DNA from: Paenalcaligenes suwonensis
GTDB taxonomy: Bacteria; Pseudomonadota; Gammaproteobacteria; Burkholderiales; Burkholderiaceae_B
Reading direction: 5' to 3'
Length of the DNA: 64,000 nucleotides
NCBI RefSeq assembly: GCF_011290505.1
Contig: NZ_JAANPV010000005.1
Coordinates: forward strand, 1-64,000
Shown: piece after piece, positions 58,660 to 64,000 of the stretch
Layout of the letters: every line of letters begins with the position of its first letter
Position numbering within the stretch: the first letter of the stretch is position 1
Notes under the pieces: model-generated
The model's database searches: none
What the model saw: only the letters and a program-made list of their open reading frames with translations
Told to the model about the DNA's origin: nothing
Program-made: the position numbers and the translations under genes

Positions 58660-59205
58660 ATGTATTCACGTACAATTTCCTATTCTCTATTTTTCTTTCT
58701 TGCCATGACTAACTCCACTAGCTCCACCTCACACAAATTGATACGCCAAGCGCTCAGTGCTATTTATTTCTTTGGTGGAATTGTGGGTTTATATGTGCTG
58801 CTTTCCCAAGCCAAAATCTTTATGGTTTCAGCCATCGCGGTTATTTTGTTTTCGCTGATGCTGATTCAAAACTTGGTTGCTATTTATGGTGGCGTAAAGT
58901 TTTGGCGTGGTAACCCTGAAGGCGGCACATTACTGTACTGGTTATCATGGACCAGCGTACCCGTGTTCTCGTCCACCATGCTGTCGTATCACAGCATTAT
59001 CGGCTTGGGCTTAACACCCATCATCACCCTCACCCCCGGTATGTACAACTTCCACATACAGTTCACTCTGGGCTACGAGGGCGCGCTTAAATGGTTCCCT
59101 ACTTTTGATATTTTCCAATTAGGCTTGAACCTAGCCCCCTTGCTGTTCATCGTAGTGATCCGCATGCTGTTGCAAGCTGGCTCTGACAAACCCATACAAA
59201 TCTAA
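58660..59205 (+). CDS. Hypothetical four-helix membrane protein
   Basis: A 181-residue protein with four predicted membrane helices (about 28-50, 52-72, 92-115, 150-170). ATG 58660 is used; ATG 58705 (MTNSTSSTSHKLIRQALSAI) is equally possible. Neither has a strong ribosome site. The family is not recognised. The next gene starts 2 bases after its stop. Confidence 0.6.
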   Translation: MYSRTISYSLFFFLAMTNSTSSTSHKLIRQALSAIYFFGGIVGLYVLLSQAKIFMVSAIAVILFSLMLIQNLVAIYGGVKFWRGNPEGGTLLYWLSWTSVPVFSSTMLSYHSIIGLGLTPIITLTPGMYNFHIQFTLGYEGALKWFPTFDIFQLGLNLAPLLFIVVIRMLLQAGSDKPIQI

Positions 59206-59207
59206 GC

Positions 59208-59606
59208 ATGAGCCCTACGCTAAAACAGCCTTGCCCGTGTGGTACGGGCAAGCGCTATGAGCTCTGTTGCAGCCGCTGGCATCACGGTAGCGAGTACTGC
59301 CAAGCCCCCGATGCCGAGCAGCTCATGCGCTCTAGGTACTGCGCATTTGTGCTGCGCCTACCCCAATATTTAGTGGACACATGGCACCCTAGTACGCGCC
59401 CAACTGAGCTTGAACTGGATGACCGTTTTACCAAATGGATAGGGCTACAAATACATCATGCGCATCAGCATGATGACACGCATGCCGAAGTCAGTTTTAC
59501 CGCACGCTATAAAGAAAATGGAAAAGCAGGCCGTTTACATGAAGTCAGTCGTTTTATAAAAGAACAGACGCAATGGTTTTATGTAGATGGTCAGTTTCCT
59601 GAATAA
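59208..59606 (+). CDS. YchJ-family protein (SEC-C motif)
   Basis: A 132-residue protein. The N-terminal SEC-C zinc motif is QPCPCGTGKRYELCCSRWHH, followed by the YchJ core AEQLMRSRYCAFVLRLPQYL and DTWHPSTRPTELELDDRFTK. A second SEC-C motif at the C-terminus, found in some members, is absent here. The function is not established. It is probably co-transcribed with the preceding membrane-protein gene. Confidence 0.9.
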   Translation: MSPTLKQPCPCGTGKRYELCCSRWHHGSEYCQAPDAEQLMRSRYCAFVLRLPQYLVDTWHPSTRPTELELDDRFTKWIGLQIHHAHQHDDTHAEVSFTARYKENGKAGRLHEVSRFIKEQTQWFYVDGQFPE

Positions 59607-59721
59607 CAAAAACAGAAAACCTTTATAAAATTGACATACTCTGAAACGCGTCAGCCATCAGATTGTCAGAAAATTACGTTATGATCTTTCTGAACATAAT
59701 CTTTCTCAATGGAGAGCACTC

Positions 59722-60180
59722 ATGACAATTAAATACTCTGCTGCGGCACTATCGCTGGCTCTGCTGTTTAGCCCTCTTAGCCATGCAGACTCCACCGTTC
59801 CTTATGTAAACGAGTACCTGCCCGACATCGCCGAGAAAAACACCGCCGTTGCCGAGCGTTTTGTGCACTTCTTTGAGCCTGTTGCCGGTCAAGCTGAGTG
59901 GATCAAAAACTATGGTACGACCACTCCTGCTCGTTTAGTCACAGCGGGCGAGAACGAACAAAACTATCTGGTCTTCCAAGGCTGCAAACCGCACGACTGC
60001 AACACACAAAGCTACTTGGTGCTGTACAACCCTAAATCGGAACAATTTGAAGCCGGTGCTTTGCGTACAGACACAATGAACGATCAAGGTGCATTGACTG
60101 AAACCAAAATCAAATGGTTAGGCGAAGCCAACGACAGCCTGACTCAAGTGATGTGGGATGAGTTCACCCCTAGCGAATAA
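59722..60180 (+). CDS. ivy: Ivy-family inhibitor of c-type lysozyme
   Basis: A 152-residue periplasmic protein. The signal peptide is 1-22 (ending LSHA). The active loop CKPHDCNTQ is the hallmark of Ivy: the His between two disulphide-linked cysteines enters the lysozyme active site. The rest follows the family (PYVNEYLPDIAEKN, WIKNYGTTTPARLV). It protects peptidoglycan from host or environmental lysozymes. GGAGAG precedes the ATG, and a strong terminator follows. Confidence 0.93.
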   Translation: MTIKYSAAALSLALLFSPLSHADSTVPYVNEYLPDIAEKNTAVAERFVHFFEPVAGQAEWIKNYGTTTPARLVTAGENEQNYLVFQGCKPHDCNTQSYLVLYNPKSEQFEAGALRTDTMNDQGALTETKIKWLGEANDSLTQVMWDEFTPSE

Positions 60181-60220
60181 GACGATCAGCCGCATTGCCT
60201 ATGCATGCTAGTCTGACACG

Positions 60221-60262
60221 AAAAAATCCCCCTAACGCTCTATGCCTTAGGGGGATTTTTTT
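60221..60262. terminator. Strong bidirectional terminator
   Basis: AAAAAATCCCCCTAA and TTAGGGGGATTTTTT form a 15-bp stem with flanking A and T runs. It lies between the convergent ivy and nagB genes. Confidence 0.9.
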
Positions 60263-60288
60263 ATGCCGTGATTACTACTGGCCGGCAA

Positions 60289-61038
60289 TTACGCCGCCTG
60301 ATGTAACACCGTTTCTGGCAATAAACTTGCTGCGGCCGTATCCATAATAATGCGCACATTCGTATGCTGTTTTAAGACCGTGGCGGGCATAGCTTCACTG
60401 GCCGAACTCTCAAAGTAATTCAGCATAGTCTGCGCTTTATGTGCCCCCGTTACCACCAACAGGATTTCGCGTGCTTGCACAATATCTTGTATGCCCATTG
60501 TCAGTGCATGGTGCGGCACTTCGGCACTATTCTCAAAGAAACGACCATTATCTATACGCGTGCGCTCTGAAAGCTCCACCACATGGGTACGGCTATCAAA
60601 ACTCGTACCCGGCTCATTAAAGCCTATGTGGCCATTAGAGCCTATACCTAATAGTTGCAGATCTAACCCACCCTCTTCCTGTATGCGCGACGAATAGTGC
60701 AAACACTCGGCCTGCCAATCGGTAGCCAAACCATTGGGCAAATGCAATTGCGCTTCGGTAAAGGGTAAGAGATTAAACAAATGCTGATGCATGTAGTAGT
60801 TATAGCTTTGTGGGTGCGCAGGCGATAAGCCCACGTACTCGTCTAAATTAAAGCTATGCAATTTACTCACGTCTAGCTGCAGTGCATTAACCTGCTGCAC
60901 AAACTGTTGATAGACAGGCTCCATGGTCCCCCCTGTCGCCAGCCCCAACACAGCATTAGGTTTTTTTTGTATCAGTTGGATCAAGTGATTACTCACATGC
61001 GCAGCAACCGCTTGCGAATCAGGCAGTACAAGAAACAT
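60289..61038 (-). CDS. nagB: Glucosamine-6-phosphate deaminase
   Basis: A 249-residue enzyme converting glucosamine-6-phosphate to fructose-6-phosphate and ammonia. NAVLGLATGGTMEPVYQQFV is the phosphate site. FNLDEYVGLSPAHPQSYNYYM carries the catalytic Asp, GIGSNGHIGFNEPGTSFDSRTHVVEL the active-site His and Asn, and VTGAHKAQTMLNYF follows. It is slightly shorter than the E. coli allosteric form (266), as in the non-allosteric subgroup. No nagA or transporter is nearby. Confidence 0.94.
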   Translation of the reverse strand: MFLVLPDSQAVAAHVSNHLIQLIQKKPNAVLGLATGGTMEPVYQQFVQQVNALQLDVSKLHSFNLDEYVGLSPAHPQSYNYYMHQHLFNLLPFTEAQLHLPNGLATDWQAECLHYSSRIQEEGGLDLQLLGIGSNGHIGFNEPGTSFDSRTHVVELSERTRIDNGRFFENSAEVPHHALTMGIQDIVQAREILLVVTGAHKAQTMLNYFESSASEAMPATVLKQHTNVRIIMDTAAASLLPETVLHQAA

Positions 61039-61153
61039 GAAACACTACAATAAAAAAGTAAAAATAACGAAAAAATCGGTCACCAAATGGCTAAAGCATC
61101 ATTCTGGCTAAAAACACAGTGTTTTGCACCCTCTTTTTAACAAAGCTAAACGT

Positions 61154-62548
61154 TTACAGCGTATTTTTATACACTACGCCATTTTTCATGATCAGGTGAA
61201 AGTTTTGCTCTGGGTTCGCCACGAAGTCCAAATTTTTTTCGGGGTCCCCATCGGCAATAATCAAATCCGCATACGCGCCTTTCTCTAGCTTGCCTAAGGT
61301 ATGTGGATACGGATCACGAGCTCCTGCTAAGGCCACATACTCCCCGTTCATACCTGTGCCCTGTTTCAACACCGTTAACGGGTCATAGAAACGCGTTAAC
61401 TTAGCAAGCTGCTTACCTTGTGTGCGTGTGTTATTGGCATTAAACAGAACATCGGTCCCCCATCCTGTATGGATATTGTATTTTTGTGCCATCTCATACG
61501 CATGTACGGTCCCTTGTGCCACTTCGTGCTGCGCCTGACGGCGTGCATCATCTGGGTAGAAGTTCGCATCTTCGTCTTGCAAGAACGGCTGTAGGCTCCA
61601 CCACGTATCGGTGTCATGCATCATCTTGACGCTTTCTTCATCGGCTAACTGCCCATGCTCAATACTTTTCACCCCAGCTCGTATGCAACGCTGAATACCC
61701 GTAGGCGTATACACGTGCGCCATCACGTAGGTATTCCAGTCTGATGCTGCCGCCACAGCCGCTTTTAGCTCGGCTTCGGTGTATTGCGTGCTATCGAGTG
61801 GGTCGTACATCGATGCCACGCCACCACCCGCCAAAATCTTAATCTGCGATGCCCCTAGCATCAGTTGTTCACGCACCCTACGCAGTACCTCATCCGCACC
61901 GTCAGCAATCATGGCAACGCCTACACGCTCCACCAAGGCTAAATCAGCCGCCCCCGCACGAGGTAAGTCGCTACGCATACGGAAGTCGCCATGGCCAGAG
62001 GTTTGCGAAATCATGGCGCCCGATGGATAAATACGCGGCCCATCAATAATGCCCTCATCAATGGCTCGTTTTAGCGCAAAGGCTGGGCCACCGGGGTCGC
62101 GAATCGTCGTAAAACCACGCAGCAATGTGTTTTGGGCTTCTTTGGCTGCGACCAAATATAAATACCCTACATCAGAGGTCATCGCAGTCACCTGATTGAT
62201 CGCCGCCAACATAGTGTGCCAATGCACATCAATTAAACCTGGCATCAACAGTTTGCCGCCCGCATCAATCAGCTCGGCATCATTCACCGGTTCTGACTCG
62301 GGAATAATGTCTTCAATCATGCCACCACGCAGCACCAGCTTCATCCCCAACTGTGGTTTGGAGCCTGTACCGTCAAACAATCGGCAATTATGAATCACTA
62401 CTGGGCGAGGGGGCGTCTTTGGTGTAGCGCTACTTGCGGCTCCCGCGCTACGCGTCATGCCTGAAAAAGCAGCTGCCATGGCCACCGCGCCACCCAAAAA
62501 CTGGCGTCTGGACATGTCTGCCATCACTCTGGCATGCAAAATTTGCAT
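61154..62548 (-). CDS. Tat-exported metal-dependent amidohydrolase
   Basis: An amidohydrolase of about 464 residues from ATG 62548; the frame is open up to 62671, so the start is uncertain. MSRRQFLGGAVAMAAAFSGM is a twin-arginine signal. The amidohydrolase core has LLMPGLIDVHWHTMLA (metal ligands, with His-Trp-His in place of His-x-His), a lysine ligand region SQIKILAGGGVASMYDPLDS, VMAHVYTPTGIQRCIRAGVKSIEHG and GWGTDVLFN. It resembles imidazolonepropionase/prolidase-type amidohydrolases. The substrate is unknown. Export suggests periplasmic hydrolysis of a peptide-like or cyclic amide. Confidence 0.85.
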   Translation of the reverse strand: MQILHARVMADMSRRQFLGGAVAMAAAFSGMTRSAGAASSATPKTPPRPVVIHNCRLFDGTGSKPQLGMKLVLRGGMIEDIIPESEPVNDAELIDAGGKLLMPGLIDVHWHTMLAAINQVTAMTSDVGYLYLVAAKEAQNTLLRGFTTIRDPGGPAFALKRAIDEGIIDGPRIYPSGAMISQTSGHGDFRMRSDLPRAGAADLALVERVGVAMIADGADEVLRRVREQLMLGASQIKILAGGGVASMYDPLDSTQYTEAELKAAVAAASDWNTYVMAHVYTPTGIQRCIRAGVKSIEHGQLADEESVKMMHDTDTWWSLQPFLQDEDANFYPDDARRQAQHEVAQGTVHAYEMAQKYNIHTGWGTDVLFNANNTRTQGKQLAKLTRFYDPLTVLKQGTGMNGEYVALAGARDPYPHTLGKLEKGAYADLIIADGDPEKNLDFVANPEQNFHLIMKNGVVYKNTL

Positions 62549-62765
62549 AATGGTGCCACCGCACTCACAGCCTCTACGTCGCTGAACTTTACCGGGTGTA
62601 GCCCCTGTTAGCGAAAACAGCCCTTGCTGCGACCAGCTTTGTCGTAATGCGTTCTGCATGCCAAAAATCACCCATGAAAATGGTTAAGTAGCCTTCTACA
62701 GCTGAGATCATACTCAAAGCTGTGTTCCCTGCCTGCTCTTTCGTACAACTTGTCACATATAAAAA

Positions 62766-62791
62766 ACCCGCTACACCATCGGGTATAGCGG
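62766..62791 (-). terminator. Terminator of the cytochrome c gene
   Basis: CCCGCTA and TAGCGGG form a 7-bp stem with an A/T-rich run on the minus strand, 30 bases after the cytochrome gene stop. Confidence 0.75.
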
Positions 62792-62821
62792 GCAAAGGCA
62801 CTACTTACTTATTTCTATGCA

Positions 62822-63856
62822 TTACTCAAAAGAGCGAGAACGCAGCAACTCTGGTTTCATAATAGGCTTATGACCCGTATTGGCATGATCCGCCAACAAC
62901 TCGCCATTCAGCTCTGTACCGTAGCGCGTATTCTTGTGGAAGGTATCTAGGTACATTTCACGTGTTTCACGAACATCGCCGGTGTAACGCGGATCTTGAG
63001 GACGCTCACGTGTGTCGATGTACTCGGCCAAATCCCATGCTTGCTGATCTGTCAGCGAGTTAGGCTTACCCAATGGCATGTTTTGTTTCACAAACGCAGC
63101 CAAGGTAAACGGACGAGCAATACCAGCTCCCCAGTTATAGGAGCCATCGCCCCACAGCGCAGGGAAAATAACCTTATCGCCCTTCATGGTGCCTGCACCG
63201 TCTTCAGCGTGACACATCGCACACTGGGCTTGGTACAGTTCACGACCTCGTTCTACATCAGGTTTTAGCTCAGGGTCTGCCAAACGCGCATAACCACGGC
63301 CATACAGTTTTTCATCAGCGGCTGGGTACATAGGTACACCACGTGCTAACCACTGGTGGTAAGCCGTTAGCGCCAGCATATTGTCGCTACCGTACTCAGG
63401 TGGAATACCATTCATAGAATAGGCAAAACAACCTACGATACGTTCTTCCAAGTTGTTAACGTGACCATTTTTGCCACGGTAATCAGGCAACGTCACCACT
63501 GCAGGCCACACGGGGCCAGCGTTAGGCAAACGCCCTTCCCCCATATGGCAACTGCTACAGTTCATGTTGTTAAACACGTTCACACCGCGCAACTGCTGCG
63601 TGTCTACAAATAGATCATGGCCACGACGAATCACCGCTTTTAACTCAGGGTGTAGATCTGACGCTTCCAAATCTTCCATCGTAGGTGGAATGTGCACATA
63701 ATCACCGTCTGCGGGGGCCTTAAAGCCAGGTGCCATCTGTGACAATTGCTCTAGCAATGCCGGATCAAAGCCGCTGGTTTTTGCAGGCTCTTCAGCAGCC
63801 AACACCGATGTCGCCACAACGGAAGCACCAATCCATAGCAAAATATTTTTTTTCAT
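62822..63856 (-). CDS. Periplasmic dihaem cytochrome c
   Basis: A 344-residue protein. The signal peptide is 1-20 (ending SVLA). Two haem c sites are NCSSCHMGEGRLP (about residue 100) and QCAMCHAEDGAGT (about 210). The axial Met is probably in KQNMPLGKPNSL for the second haem. The sequence resembles SoxA/dihaem cytochromes of electron-transfer chains, but no sox genes are visible. It is followed upstream by another cytochrome-like gene (63860), only 3 bases away, in one operon. Confidence 0.9.
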   Translation of the reverse strand: MKKNILLWIGASVVATSVLAAEEPAKTSGFDPALLEQLSQMAPGFKAPADGDYVHIPPTMEDLEASDLHPELKAVIRRGHDLFVDTQQLRGVNVFNNMNCSSCHMGEGRLPNAGPVWPAVVTLPDYRGKNGHVNNLEERIVGCFAYSMNGIPPEYGSDNMLALTAYHQWLARGVPMYPAADEKLYGRGYARLADPELKPDVERGRELYQAQCAMCHAEDGAGTMKGDKVIFPALWGDGSYNWGAGIARPFTLAAFVKQNMPLGKPNSLTDQQAWDLAEYIDTRERPQDPRYTGDVRETREMYLDTFHKNTRYGTELNGELLADHANTGHKPIMKPELLRSRSFE

Positions 63857-63859
63857 GAG

Positions 63860-64000
63860 TTACTCCTTGCTAGTGGCTTCTTGTTTGGCCAACCACGCTG
63901 ACACAGCTTGAATGTCACGATCATTCATGCGGCGCGCGATGCTTCCCATCAAGTCTTGTGGGTCATTTTTCCTGGAACCGTCTTGCCAGTGTTTCAACTG
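63860..64000 (-). CDS. C-terminal end of a cytochrome c (cut by window edge)
   Basis: The minus-strand frame is open from the window end to TAA at 63860-63862 and encodes 46 residues. HWQDGSRKNDPQDLMGSIAR followed by MNDRDIQAVSAWLAKQ matches the end of c-type cytochromes (R-x-N-D, M..IA..L.D.DI.A...Y/W L). The axial Met appears in the DLMGSIA stretch. The haem motif lies beyond the window. It is upstream of the dihaem gene and its stop is 3 bases from that start. Confidence 0.8.
   Translation of the reverse strand, partial: QLKHWQDGSRKNDPQDLMGSIARRMNDRDIQAVSAWLAKQEATSKE

Noticed and set aside
1-64000. CRISPR array or rRNA operon
   Set aside because: No regularly spaced identical repeats and no rRNA-like sequence were noticed in the window.

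Overview
The window looks like the chromosome of a beta-proteobacterium, most likely Alcaligenaceae (Burkholderiales) of intermediate GC. This rests on gene style and gene order (CobS/CobT pair, Xsc/TauXY taurine genes, NrtR beside nadC, PAS-MCP pairs, YkvI, Ivy). It is inference, since no rRNA or other clear taxonomic marker is present.

Region 1 (1-14.3 kb) is the right part of a decayed prophage or integrative element. It starts in the end of an IS3-family transposase. Next come runs of small overlapping hypothetical genes, then a recombination module (coiled-coil protein, ERF annealing protein, YqaJ exonuclease, SSB, RdgC). A broken PAPS-reductase-like gene, a DUF2786 gene, a DUF4224 excisionase-like gene and a tyrosine integrase with two nonsense codons and a frameshift follow. 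The element ends in the 3' part of a CAU-anticodon tRNA (14248-14298), the probable attachment site. No structural or lysis genes are seen here.

Region 2 (14.3-22.3 kb) is accessory DNA: an aadA-type aminoglycoside nucleotidyltransferase, a YkvI membrane protein, a string of very small ORFs, a cold-shock protein, a frameshifted lipoprotein and a MORN-like lipoprotein. A small gene at 19.99 kb is a paralogue of one in the prophage (9.02 kb).

Region 3 (22.3-40.8 kb) is ordinary chromosome: a PYROXD2-like oxidoreductase, Sel1 protein, GNAT enzymes, a penicillin V acylase/bile-salt-hydrolase family enzyme, a TetR/HPP pair with palindromic operators, an MFS transporter, a BaeSR-like two-component system followed by a Spy-like periplasmic protein, the NAD genes nadC, nnr and nrtR, and two Aer-like chemoreceptors.

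Region 4 (40.8-58.6 kb) is a sulfonate (taurine) catabolic locus. On the minus strand xsc-thiG-tauX-tauY-TRAP(P,Q,M)-cache runs as one likely operon: TRAP uptake, TauXY oxidation of taurine to sulfoacetaldehyde, Xsc cleavage to acetyl phosphate and sulfite. Divergent from xsc lie cobS and cobT without cobN. An IclR regulator, pta (acetyl phosphate to acetyl-CoA), a TauE/SafE-type exporter, a second TRAP system with fused QM subunit, and a GlcG-like protein complete the locus. A direct repeat (ATCTCRWTAAAC-like) sits upstream of xsc, pta and the second dctP. In the first two it is paired at the same 22-bp spacing, suggesting one regulon.

Region 5 (58.6-64 kb) carries a membrane protein, a YchJ protein, the lysozyme inhibitor Ivy, NagB, a Tat-exported amidohydrolase and cytochrome c genes running out of the window.
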